In this document: one piece after another, positions 37,701-51,400 of the stretch
Layout: each line of letters begins with the position of its first letter
How positions within the stretch are numbered: position 1 is the first letter of the stretch
Notes under the pieces: generated by a model
What the model was told of the DNA's origin: nothing
Seen by the model: only the letters and a program-made list of their open reading frames with translations
Databases searched by the model: none
NCBI GenBank assembly: GCA_942486035.1
Contig: CALNXK010000037.1
Span: forward strand, 2,256,001 to 2,320,000
Direction: 5' to 3'
Origin: Porites lobata
Lineage: Eukaryota > Cnidaria > Anthozoa > Scleractinia > Poritidae
DNA: 64,000 bases
Program-made: the position numbers and the translations under genes

Positions 37701-40700
37701 ACCACTAGACTTTCAGCTAGGAAATCTGAACAGATGAAAAGTTTTTAGGGGATAAAAATATGCCTATATCTACCGTTTAAATACTAATTACGTTCAACAA
37801 TGCTATGTTAAATGGTTTTGAACTATATTCCCGTTGGGTGCCCCTGTTATACGGTTATCATTTTTTCGTTATTGTTACAATGTATTTATTCTTAAACATT
37901 TCTACCTCGCAATGCAACAATGAGCAGCAAAGAAACTAGCCTATCCACCCCCTTGTGATTCTGGTGAATAAATCCCCCGCGATTTTCTATTAGAGAGCTT
38001 TAGGTCTCTGTTTTCAGAGCGCGCTCGACGATCTCTTAAAAAAATAGAGGGTCTGTGAACAGGCTACACAGAAACCTGTAGGTGGCCTTCATTTTCAAGA
38101 TGGCGCGGTGTAGCTTAGCTCCGTTAGAGAAACCGCGCCGAAATCACCGTTCTTATGTGACAGCAAAAGTCCTAACTGATAAGGTTTTCGTGCAGGGGCA
38201 AGAGTTATCCGTCAGAGTGGAGACATAAAGCCCTATTTCCTATCAAATCTACAAAAAGTGAAATATAACTATTATCGCTTGAACTAGAGCTTTCCCCATC
38301 TTTCCTCGGGAAAAATCTGCCTCAATATCTCTATAAAACCCAGCCCTTTCTATCGTATGAATCTCGCTCTTCTTCTAAAGAGCACAAACACACAATGACT
38401 TTTTTCAATTTAGCCTGAAAGTTACCTGTAGCCACCCAGAAGTTCTTAAAGCTTTTTTTCACACTATAGAGCGGTTTTCATTAGAGTATCGTAAAACCAA
38501 AACCAAAGTAATTACTGTAGCCAATCACAAAGGACACAGACAAAACAGTGAACCAATTAAAACTCGAAGTAATTACATGTAGCTGACGCAAAGCGCGGGA
38601 AAATGCATGCGAGCGTGACACAATTGGTTTTGGTTTTCCTTCTGATTGGATAAAAAAGTGGCGCGAATCTTTTAAGCCAATCACGTAGCGTAGTAAACGC
38701 AAAACCAATTACCTTTCGACACTCAAATGAAAACCGCTCTAATGGAAATCTTTTGCGCCAACACGGAAATCATGCCTGACAGGGCTTCGCTTCACACATA
38801 ACAACAGTGAATTCGGTGCAATCTCTGTAACGAAGCGAATGCCGATCGCTATAGTGGAGAGTCACGTATCGGATAGGTGTTCACTCTATACCGAATAGCT
38901 TGCCGTGCCAACGCGAAAAGCTATCCCCCGCCATAGTGTGAACATGGCCTAAGTTAACTGCCGCAGTATTTGATTGGCATTCAGTTTTTAAGACACAGAC
39001 TTCCTTAAGTATGCAACATCACAGGTTACCCAAGCTTGAAATATGAGTATCGGTTTGTTGCGTAACATTCGAAACATAAGGATTTGTATGGAGGAAAAAC
39101 GGTTTCTGTAAAGTACGAATGTGATAATTTTTCCCATAGAAATTTTATCTTTCAAAGGTTACGCAACAATGCAGACACTTTTATGTCGAGCTTGCGCGAC
39201 CTGTGGTAGCACTTAACTTTCTGTGAGGTTTTTTTAAATTTGTCTAAATGTGAAGGACGCCCAACTAAAAAACGGTATTAGAAACTGGGGGCAACAACCG
39301 TGATTGCGGAAAATCTGGTTCGTGAAAAATTTCACACAGGAATATTACTTAAGATACATGTGTGCAGGCTGTATATTAGGGGACATTTCAATTTTAGGTG
39401 GTCTATCATCTGCAATATTTGAACACAGCTAAAACGTTCCACTTTATTATAAAAATGCGACGGACAGATCAGTCTAAAATCACAGTAAACATCGCCGCGA
39501 CAAATTCGCCAGTGTACGGTCATTAACCCTTCAAAGAGGTCATCTCTGCATGAAGTGCAAATCCGACCACCTCTAGTTGCGGACACTTTCTCCTTCTTCT
39601 ACAAGTGTCTGCTGAAGGGAAGCTTCGACAATAAAACAGCAAGAGATTCTTCTGCCATTAGAGAGAATAGTACATTCTAAATATATCTGAAAGCGCAACA
39701 TCATGTCAATTATGCGTTGACACATTATCGGGACCTTATAAGGAACAAATGTGTCAAAAACGTACTTGGAAATGTGATTCTAAAGTTTCTTAAAAAAATA
39801 ACGAGAGGAAAGTTTGTGTATTCTAGTATTAATGAACAGTTTTAATTTGCCAAATCAGTGAGATGTTTATTTCTTAACGGTTTATGTTTTTTCAGTCTGA
39901 CTCTCTATATTATGATATACTACCAGTGTAAATTTCCTGTTTACCTTGCATGTAAAAGAAATTTTGGTGACACATTTGTTCGAAGACTTTGAAAAATATG
40001 TATTTAGCAGCAATTTAATTTGGGGACTTGAATACATTTTGCCTCATAATTACTTGACTTCTGCCTTTTTACGGACTAAAACTTAAGGAATAAATGACAC
40101 TTACAATGAACAGCAGTTAGATTTTTGTGGCATAAGATCACAAACGTCAACCATACTTTAAATGCCACAAAGAAAGAATCACGATACAACTTTCTACAAT
40201 TTATAAAATTGAATTTTGAAGGAAACAATCGAAACTGAGACCACAATGACACATGTTAGCCTAGCCTTTGAAATGGCCAGATGGCGCAGTCACAATCTAA
40301 TAAGTCTAATAACAAAGCAATAAAACTTTACTTTGGTGTATTTTAAGTAATTTAGGAACTGATAATAACAAGGGAGTGAAAATCTCGAAATAGTGGGGAT
40401 TCAGGTTATCAGTCGAAGCTTTCTATTCATTTCATGATTTGGGAAATTATTTACTGAGCAGTCGAATATTTTTCATTCTCAGTCATTTTATTCAGTCATA
40501 GATTTTGAAGACAAGCAGGCTGCTGATGAGATAAAAAAAAAGCAATTTCCTTTACGTTGATTTTTTAATCGATAGTAAAAGCACGAAGGGGTGGTTGTTT
40601 GGTTTATTACCAAAAAATTAATACTTGACGATTGTATAAAAATCACTGAATTTTGACGTTTGTTTACAAGGATTTGGCCATGCAAAATTTGTCTTCCGGA

Positions 40701-43700
40701 GTAAGTTCATTTTTAACGCCTCTCAATCACTCATTTTGATCACAAAAAAGTTATCAGCAGAAGAAGTTAACTTCAATTTGAAGACATCTAATTCAAAACG
40801 CCCGTAGCTGGCCAATACATTCAGTTACGTGACGCGACACGTACAGCGCCGGCCCTTAAAAACAAGCAATCACACGGTAAAAAATCATGGCACAAACAAA
40901 TTTTAGTGAAGAGAGCTTGAAAAAACTTCAAGAACTGTATAACTACTGCTTGGCAGAATTAGTCGGAGGGATACGCAACCAACTGATAGTTCTTTCAGGG
41001 ATTAACGTTCTTTTTTCCATTACAGCATTCGTAGGAAATTCTCTGATTCTTGTTGCTCTTCGCAAAGAGAATTCCCTTTATCCGCCGTCCAAATACCTTC
41101 TTCGTTCACTCGCTACAACTGATCTCTGCGTTGGCCTCATTGTGGAGCCTCTTGCAGTGACCTTTTGGATGTCTTTAGTGTATGAACGATGGGGTATATG
41201 TCGCTTTGTACTAACTGTAGACACTGTCGCAAGCTATATGTTGTGTTTAGCGTCTTTATTTACGCTGACTGCAATAAGCCTGGACAGACTCCTTGCTCTT
41301 ATTCCGGGGCTCAGATACAGACAGATTGTAACTTTGAGGCGAAGTTTTATAGTTGTAGGTGTACTTTGGTTTGTGTCTACTTTTGTTACAACGATACACG
41401 TTTGGAATCCTTCTATAGCTGAATGGTGTACCTATATATTTGTACCATTGTGTCTAGTCACCTCTATTTTCTCGTACTCAAAAATCTACTTGACTGTGAA
41501 TCACCAACAAATTCAAGTCCAAGACCATCAAGGCCGGGCGATTCCACGTAACGTTTCACGGTATAAAAGGGCAGTAAACAGTGCGTTGTGGCTACAATTG
41601 ACCTTAATTACCTGCTATCTGCCTTATAATATAGCAAGGGCGTTGTTGACGAAGAGAGGGCTGTCTCCCGAAGGTTTCATCACTAAGGATTTTGCTTTAA
41701 CTCTGCTTTACGTAAACTCGACTATAAACCCATTACTCTATTGCTGGAAGATCAGAGAAGTAAGGCAAGCAGTGAAGGACATGATAAGGCAACTACTCTG
41801 CTCACCAAGTTTATCGATATAAATCAGTTAACATTATGGCCTTCCATCCTTTGACTGCCAGGCCTTTGGCTATGTTCACACTCAACCGGATACCTTTTCA
41901 TGCCGGCACAAAAAGCTATCCGGTTGAGTGTGAACACTATCCGACATGTCATTGTCACTCTCCGCTTAAGAGATCACTGCGGCGCAGCTTCGCTCTGTTA
42001 CAGAAATCGCGCCAAAATCACTGTTCCTATTGGTGAACAGAAGCCCTAACCGGTATGGTTTTCGTGCCTGCGCAAAAGCAATCCCGTCGGGTGTAAACAT
42101 TAAATATAGCCCAGAAGCGGTTATATGATTCTGACATAGCCTAAATGTCTGGGATGAATCCCAACGGTGTGACCGTTCAAATGTGAACTACTGGGCAGTG
42201 CTTTCCTTTCGTACTTTTTATCATGAAGTCCGGGATGATTCTCACTAGTACTGTAAGTATTTTAGGAATTGTCATCTGAGATTGTTTTACTTGAGGTACT
42301 CTTAGTAGACGAAAAGCCAAAAAAGGTCCGTTCCGTTTAAAGCTTCAATATTAAAGGAGTGACGATTGAATACATTATTCATTCGGCACCCATAAAGGTT
42401 ATATATACATGTAAATAGTACTATGATACACTGCAAAGCTGGCTGGATTTATCTCGCGCGCCTGCCTGCTTGTGTTCTTTTTGTCGCCGCTAGCTTTGCG
42501 AGGAGGCTCCACCGCAGAACAATCACTAACCCGCTCAGCTTATCAGGTTACATATTGGCTACAATTCTGTCTTACATAACAGTCGTCGACTGTAAGACCG
42601 AATTGTTATTCCTGTGTCAAGAAAGTGCGTTCCATAAAATATACCAAATGGGTGTATATTTTTTTTATGTACATAGTGATGGGCTATACCTTTCGCAGAT
42701 TACACAATAAGAAACAGAGTTAGAAAAAGAAGGACTTGTAAGGCTTGGCTTAATAATATTTTAAGAACGTTTTAACATGGTTGTGTTCGCAGTTTTAAGT
42801 CTGAAAAAACATGCAGTCAGATAAAAAACGCATCTATCTTCTCATCAAAATTTGATAAAGCAGGAAAACCATGGGAAATTGCACTTTTCGTACACCAACG
42901 AAGTTTCTAATAAAGATCTAGCGGAAATGTTATCTGCCCCTGACATATCGAGTACATATCCTTGCAAACACAGTCAAATGCGAGCTTTTTTATGACAACT
43001 GCAGGCCTCTCCGATTAAGGTAAATTAAATGGGGGAGAGAGGTGGTGAGGATACTTGCGTCTGGGAATGAGTGACAGTTGACCTATCAACGTGCAAAGAA
43101 AGTAGTACCTGATAGCCCGAGGCTAGTGGATTTTGCTATCGGGCTAGTGATTTTTGTTCTTAACTTGCCCCACGGGTAAGTGCTGTTTTTTGGGGAAATT
43201 CAAATTACAGAAGGATTGTAATCAATCCTACTAATCAAAAAGGGTTTTGGGGCTAGTTCATGCTAGCTACAGCTTGCCCGAATGGCAGGCTGTAAAACTG
43301 ACTTTCTTTGCCCCCTGCCTATTATAGAATCGCTGCATGCAACAGCTTCTTTTCTAAGCTTGAGCTTGGGAACCGTGGTAAAATCGGGAACCCCGTATCT
43401 CTGGGAATCTCGTAAGTAGCCGCCCCACGTTTAGGCTACTTTCCATTGCTCTGTCAGATCCAACAACAAAATAACTATACGAACTACTACATTCAGCACT
43501 TCGGCGACTTTGTCACCAACAATTTTGCACCGGACATTACTTTTTGTTGTATTTGGTGGTGTGGATTTGTTTATCATAGTCTTATGGGTATTTTGATAGC
43601 TGTTATGCCATTTTAATTTAATATTATCCATTCAAAATATTTCTAAGTTCTCAACAGGCTTATCTCCTCGTAGACTTTTTCAAAACTTTGGTCTACTCCT

Positions 43701-46700
43701 CGGGACGTTTTCAGGACATAAACAGATGTTTTTTTCTTGCAGATACTCCTCAAAAAGTAGATTTTGTTTAGCCCACTCGGGAATAAAAAGCTAGGCTGCG
43801 GCAACTGGAGATGAGGTTGATCTATGGTGTATTTGCCTGGAAACCAGGCGGCTTGCTCGTTTCTTCCAAATTTGGTCCACGTCAGCTAGTTATGGAGAAT
43901 TAGCCGGAAACTTTGAGCAAATCAGAAACGGCGAAATATTTTGAATGAATATTAATATGATTTATGCGTGTACGGTTATTTTAAGGTACCTTTAGTATGC
44001 CTTCAATACATCCACTTATAACTTGATTCATATGTGGATTGTACAGCAACTGAAAAACACATGTCCACAGATAAAAAATACACATATCAAAATAAAAGTT
44101 CTTGGCCCGGTCGTATTTCTCGTTTCCTTTTTTTTTTTCTTCAAAAAAGCCAATAAAGTCCAACCCTATTTAAAATCTGAAGTTCTGAATAAAAGTAGCG
44201 TAGACTTTGTACATGGATTTGACCGAAGAAAGCCTACTTTTGGTTGAACTAATTGTCTAAAATCGTACCTGACATATGGGTCTGTCGTGCGTGTGAGGCA
44301 CCTGAAGTGAGTCCTGTATGGCTCTGGTCAGCGGCCAAGTGTCAATCACACTGCAACCTAAATACGAAATTGAAACAGCCACAACAACTCATACTTATGG
44401 CTGTCTACTTAGGACCTATTACATAGAGGTGGGGAACCCCAGTTTGTAGGTGAGGTAACCCGCGGCGGGTCACCCCACCTATCATGTAAACGTGATCAAA
44501 TTAAAATCAGAGATAATATGGACAGGCGGGTCACGTTACCTCACCTACCTAAGGTCCCCTACCTCTATGTAAACAGGTCATTAAAGGCCCCGACCACATC
44601 ATGTGAATGCTTTTTCGCTTATCACTTATCGTCCACATAAAATGCCCGAAAACGCTGATGAAAAGCAAAGACTTTGGCAAGTGGTTTCAAAAGTGCAGTC
44701 TTTGGAAAACGAATCGTTTTGAAAACGCTCCGTTTGCAGAGAGGTGAAAACAGAGACTTTTGAAAACAAAGACGGAGAAAAAGCGAAGGGACAACGTTGA
44801 AACCAGTTGTTTACATCGTCAGCTGAAAAGGATACGAAAACGCCAGTGTGCCGGATGGAAATGTTTATGCTTCGTTTTCGCTGACATGAAACGGAGCATT
44901 CTGAAAACACCCATCAGTGGGTTTGGGGCCTTGTAACACGGAGCTTTAGCATCAAGGCGGATATCCGCCCTGTTTAGCATCTATGACGGCGACGGCAGCG
45001 AAAACATCACACAAAAAGTGAATTCGCGTTAATTCAAACTTCCTCTCACTCATTTGGAATTCGTCTGGTTCAGTTTGTCAAATTTTGGCAAATTTTTCTA
45101 GCGATGAATTCTACAGGACCGTATCGTAACTCAGAAAAAGAAAAATTCAATCGTTTTCTCGTGTTCACGTCCTTCACAAAACGTGAAATTACGAAGTTTC
45201 ATGTTGTAGTCACGCAGCAATGGTAACGAAATGCACAAAAAAGGGTGAAGCACGTGCGAAGTTGTTGTTTTGCTAATCTAGGCCACGTTCAAACGAATCC
45301 AGACATTTGTGAAACAGCATATTTTTTTATACGGAGTCGCGTGGACAGGGCCTTTGGGCCTGTTTACACGGAGGTGGGAGACCCCACATAAGTGAGGTAA
45401 CATGTGGCAGGTCACCCCACCTACAATGTAAACGTGATAAAATTAAAATGAAATTATATGGACAGGCCGGTTACCTCACCGACCTGGAGTCCCCCACCTC
45501 CATGTAACCAGGCCCTTAAAGCTCCGGAGAGAGGGAAAAAACAATTCGGTTTCGGTGTCTGGATTCACTGGTTTCGTGTGGACGGAAGGCCTATTCGTGT
45601 AAAAAAAAGGTATGCAGTTTCAAAAATATCTGGATTCGTGTGGGCGTAGCCTAAAACTACTGGTGGTATGACGATGTCGTCGCCGTCCCCATAGTCGTTT
45701 TCCAGCGTTTGACAGCGGTTATAAGTATTATTGCCCGGAGCGAAAGGGGAAGAGTAGCACTGGGCTTATAAATAAGGGCCTGTTTACATCGAGGTGGGAG
45801 ACCCAAGGTAGGTTAGGCAAACCGCATAGGTGAGGTAACCCGCCTGTCCATATAATCTCTCGTTTTAATTTGATCACGTTTACATGATAGGTAGGGTGAC
45901 CATATGAGAGATTATATGGACAGGCGGGTTATACTCCACTTAAGCGGGCTACCTCACCTACATGGGGCCCCCCATCTCCATGTATACAGTCCCTCCCCCA
46001 TAAGATAATATTTATACCTGTTATAAGCCGATCGTGCTTGCCATCAAAGAGCATACAAGAGATCCGTTTTTCTCCTGGTCTGACTTCATTATCAGTGAAC
46101 ACCTGTAAAAAATCGCATTTGGTAAAACTAGATGTTGATTTAGGAAATACATTTAATATCTGAAGGCCATAGGCAGCCCCCAACTCTTGAAGCGACATCA
46201 ACCCTGACCATTCATTTGTCTGCGAATTGATTTGAGAAAAACACTGGCAAGTGATTCATTAAAGTAAAGTAAAATCGCTTTTATTATCAGTCTGTTTGTT
46301 TCACAAGATGTACAAATTGCCCACGACATGAAGTAGCCTCCTACATATATATAATAAAATGACAACGTTCTTTCTCTGCTTCGGGATCACGTTTGCAAAC
46401 ATCTATTTTACAAACTCGGCTATCGATTTCATACCCACCTGTAAGCACGTCAGGGTCTGGATGTCCCAAACTCTAAAGACCTAACAGTAAGAAAGAGAAG
46501 AAAAAACAAGTCAAAATTGGGTGAATAGCAAAACAGAGATGTTGTGAAGCATTGCACTTTAAATCCAAATTAAAACTTCGCAACTGGTCAAGTTTGAATT
46601 ATCGTTATTTTGAGGCAAAAGAAAATAACTAAAGCAAACTGCATCTCTTACCCTCGCTGTTGATAAACTCATGAGCTGTTGATCTTTTTCATTGACTGCA

Positions 46701-48382
46701 ACGTCGACGATTGTGAAAAGATGACCAAGGAGCTTTCCTGCATGTGGGAATGACGAACAGTCTTTAGTTTAGTCACCCAATACAAGTCGAAGTTTGGGCA
46801 ATAGGCAATAGACCATTTTACAGTTTGTGGGCTTAGTATTCTGGCCTTTGACTGGATGTGAGGCTGAGGTTGACCTTGTTTTGATACAAACCTCCACACC
46901 TTTTCCTTTTCATATGGAAATTATTCTTAAAAAATACTAGTTAGCATAAGAACAACATTATTTACATAATACAGCAGGAGGGGTTGTATCAAAACAAGGT
47001 CAACTCCAGCCTCGTTTTCACTGGTAACTGTAAAATGGGCTATTACACACCGGGAAGCTATTGTTTGGTGGTTACTCAAACAAATCATTGCAGAGGAGTT
47101 CCGTATGCCCAAATGCCCAATGCCCAATTGCTGAATTTGATATATTCGCATAAAAATGTGAGAAACATATGCAGTCGCACCTCTCCTTATGGACATCTTT
47201 ATAATACTGGCAACGGGTAGTGCGGACAGATCTCATGGTCCCGAAGATAACAAACTTCATACCTATTCTACCTCAGTCTAAAATAAGGAAATCTACGTAT
47301 CCCGAACAGGTCTCTTAGGCCTAGGCCAAACGTCGAACTTTTCATAGATGAACCAAACTCTAATTTGGGTCGACCTAAATTAAGTTAAGATCGTCTGTTG
47401 GGTCAGACGTTGAACTTAGGTCGCGTCTAACCAATCAACTGAATCAGTCCAAAAAGCAATTTTAGCCCGCCAGGATACATTTTCTCCCGAAAGAGGCTAA
47501 AATAATATACATTATCATACAAATTTTTAATTTATTAGTTTTATAGTCCGTCGCGTTTGTCCCAGAGACGATCTTCAGACGTTCTCTCCGCCTGAAGAAG
47601 ACGGATAAAACGTGTCGGATGATCCAAACTCATTCAGACGAACTTAACTGAGCCAGACGTCGAACTTTTCATGAACTTAACTCACTAAGTTTGGTTCGTT
47701 TCATGAAAAGTTCGACGTTTGGCAAAGGCCTTAGTCCCGAATACACTAAACTTGGATCATTATTATACGTCTCTGGGAAATTGCTCACCTACCCCTCCCC
47801 TAAGCCAATATTAACACTTACTTCTCACTCAGGGCAAAATTCTCTCTCTTTAATACGCACACCCCTGTAATGCTAACCTAAGATCTGGCGTTTTTATACT
47901 TTCCCACGAAAGATATATAGAGACGGAGGTAGGGAAGACAAGGGAGGCAATGATAGCAGACCACTTTAATGCGAACAGCTGGGTATGTCCTTTTAGTGTC
48001 TGTATTATCGAGGTTCGACTACTAGTTACACTGCCTTGCCAGCAGTTGAATGGCTGGGCCCACTAGCTCATGTCATATGTAAGGCATGTAACTACTACGT
48101 GAGCAGAGAAAACTGCCAAATCAAGAGCCAAAATACTGGGGAGGATGTTGCTAGTTTATTTCTCCTTGATAACTAGCTTAGCAATAGTCCTCTAAGACTG
48201 GTGTAAATTGTATATCATAAGACGAAAAACACATCGTAAGAGTCAGTTTACAGCACCTGTTGGTCTTGTGAAAATAAGAGGATGCCAAACTCTGATGACC
48301 TTGTCTGCACCTGGTAAAAGATTGATACGATAATGTACTGAAAATTAACTGTACAATCGTCCGCAAAGTTCAAACCCCGGCT

Positions 48383-48420
<38 letters not shown>

Positions 48421-51400
48421 ATGCTGCCTTTGTAAAGACATCTGCAAACGGTAAGACTTTCAAGCCTCCTTGGAAGAGGACGATAAACCGTAGGCCCCGT
48501 CTCATACCTCCTGCACAAATAGATTCTGTGGGACATTAAAGAACACACACACACTGTTCTTAAAGAGTAGGGGACGTAGTCCCCAATGTGGTGGTCTGTC
48601 TCTCATGGGGGGGACCCTTAATTTACATTACCTTGACCAATCACGTGGCTGGGTGTAAAAAAGGATCTTCATTTTTTGCAATCTGCGTTACTGATGGGTT
48701 TTAATCGCCCGAGGCTATTTCTTTATTAGCTCCGATGTCAAAAAGCACTCCCGCACTCGGATCTTGCCACCTTCGCAGGCTATATTTTTAAAACTAATAT
48801 TATTGATGCTGATCAAATGAGCCGTTCTTTGCCTCAACCGGGGAACGTACAAACCACCTAATGATTATACATTCCACTGTTAAACTACTATAGACCGCGA
48901 GCGGTCGTTCTTATTTCCTCTGAGCCACGCGAGGCGAGCGAAATACTAAAATCATGCAATGGTAAAAAGGAGGAGAAATTGTAGCAGAGAGGAAATTCTT
49001 GCTCGGGCCTTTCCGCCCTCGTTCTTCGCGGATTCCCCGCCCGCCCCTCACGCGCGCTGTCGTATTTACTGTGATTCACAAGAAAAATAAGAGACTCAGG
49101 CCCCACACACACGTATCTGGGTACTTTTGAATCCGCAACTTTTTCTTTTTACGGATACGGCTACCGTCCACACGTATCCGGTGTAACTGGAAGTCGAATC
49201 TGCAACTCTTTAAATCCGCTCTGCAGAGTGGAAATTACTGAATCCGCTATGTATCCGAAAACGTGTGAACGCTAAATCCGGATACTTTTTTTTATCCACT
49301 GACGTCACAAGATCGAGCCCAGTTCTTTACCGTGAATATTCAACACGGTCCGAGAAAAGAAAAATTTGCGGATTCCAAAATATCCTTATACGTGTGGACG
49401 GGGCGTCAGTGCTCGGAGCTTCATAAATGGGACATACCAGCGGTGATGATAACATTCGCTTTGGTGCAGTAATCAAAGCAGTTGACGCCCTTGGGAACAC
49501 CAAGCTCTCGGGCAGGGCTAAAAAGAAAACGAAAAAAGAGATGCAAAAACAATTCAAAAACTATTTCTTTTCCCGGCTTATAAGTTACAGCCAAGTAAAC
49601 CCACAGTTGGGGGGAGGTGAGAATAGCAAAACCTGTTTACAGAAATGGAGGATATGTTGTTTATAATACTGTAGAAAAATAAGAGAATGTGAAGGAAATT
49701 TGTAAGTTTATTAAATAACCTGTTATCCAAAACTCTTTCAATACTCCCCAAGACAAAAGAACAAGTGCTGCTTGGCGAACAGGAACCAAACATCTCCAGC
49801 TGAGGAAAATACTTAAGCTACAAACACAGCAGAAAACGTTCAACATTACTTTCTCATAGCACAGTGATCCATCCATATTCAAATACCGTAAAATGCCGTT
49901 TATTAGCTTGGGGTTTGTACATCTTCTAAGTGGTTTAGGTGGGCTTATAAACGGAAAGGCTTATATCCAGGGGAGACGGATTGAGGGGGGGGGGGCTTAA
50001 AACCAGAACAAAAAAGCGCTTCGAAACAAGAAATAGAATTGCTGATAAAAATACGTTTTGCATTTTATTTTACTGGATTTTATTTAAGCTTCAAAACGTC
50101 AAAATAAATCAAGTTTATTTCAATGCATTAAGAAAGGAGCTTATATCTGAGTGGGCTTATAATCAGATGTGTTTTTTTGCTTACAGGTACAGTGTAGATG
50201 GGCCTATAACTGGTGTGGGAGGTGGGGGTGGGGGGCTTGCAAGCAGCAGTTTATGGTATTGCATACTATGATATCGGCCAAAAACGAATTTGTATATAAT
50301 GATAATTTATGCTTGTTTACCTTGACGACCCAGTCATCATGAAATTTCCTTCTCTGTATTGCACTAGAAGAAATTAAATAAAAGACACAATTTTCATTAA
50401 GACCTAACAATTATCCTAAGCTGGGAAAGAAGCCAAACATACCAGTAATGACAACTGTTCTTTGGGATAATCTCAAGACGTTATAGCAGCTAACTCAATA
50501 TGTACTCATTTTGAAAGCTTGAAAGAGAGGATGACTCAGCTTTAATAGCCACGAACACAAAAAGCCACGTCGCAAAAGGAATAAGTTTGTTTTACAACAT
50601 CCTTATTCACTTTTAATAGCTTCTTTAAAATATAGTTTTCAACAGAGCCATGTATAACTACCAAACTGGTAACTATCAATTAAGTCTGAAACCTGGCCCT
50701 GCTGTTAAAAAGGTGAAAAACGCTATCTACTGAATAAATCTCTATCTAGTGGATAGCCCAATTGTTTTTTCTAATGGTTATCTACTGGAAAGTGATCTTA
50801 TTTCTTTACTAAATGAAGTCAAAATATGTATTAGCAAACTTGTCATATCTCACGGGTTTTTGTTCATTACGTGTATTTGATTTGTTTGCTTGTTTCTGGA
50901 AGCAAAACCTCGACATGGAATGTTTCCTGATACGTCCACATGTGAAACCGTTTAAATATAATTGTACGGTATATGAGTTGTACGTTTGAACAATCCCCTC
51001 GCTTACTAGCTCAACTTGCTTGGTTCAATAGTAACTATCTGAGAATCCGCCTTGCTAGTTGAGTTCTTCATGTGAAGATCTTTTGAAGAAATTGTCATCA
51101 TGTTAACATAACCTGCACAAAAAAAATAATAACGTAGGCTCTCAACAACTGTACTGTAAGCAGAAAGTGCACATAACAGTGGAATTCACCAAGCTAAACC
51201 ACAGAGTGAGAAAGTGATTTCAGTACACTCTTTTCTTTTTATAAGAACCTTTTTTGAAATTTGCCAAAATATCAACACCATGCTAGAACATACTCGAGGC
51301 TCAGAGAAGAACAATTCTTTTTTCACTGCTTTTACTTTCCTAACTCAAGAAAATCTGAATAATCAGATTATGTCCTACATGGAATCAGAGTGCATGTAAA

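Noticed and set aside
41189..41422. 77-codon open frame overlapping GPCR 2
   Set aside because: Shifted-frame shadow of the receptor gene, same region as the GPCR 1 shadow.
42423..42710. 95-codon ATG frame downstream of GPCR 2
   Set aside because: Hydrophobic N-terminus but no family motif or codon pattern; likely chance.
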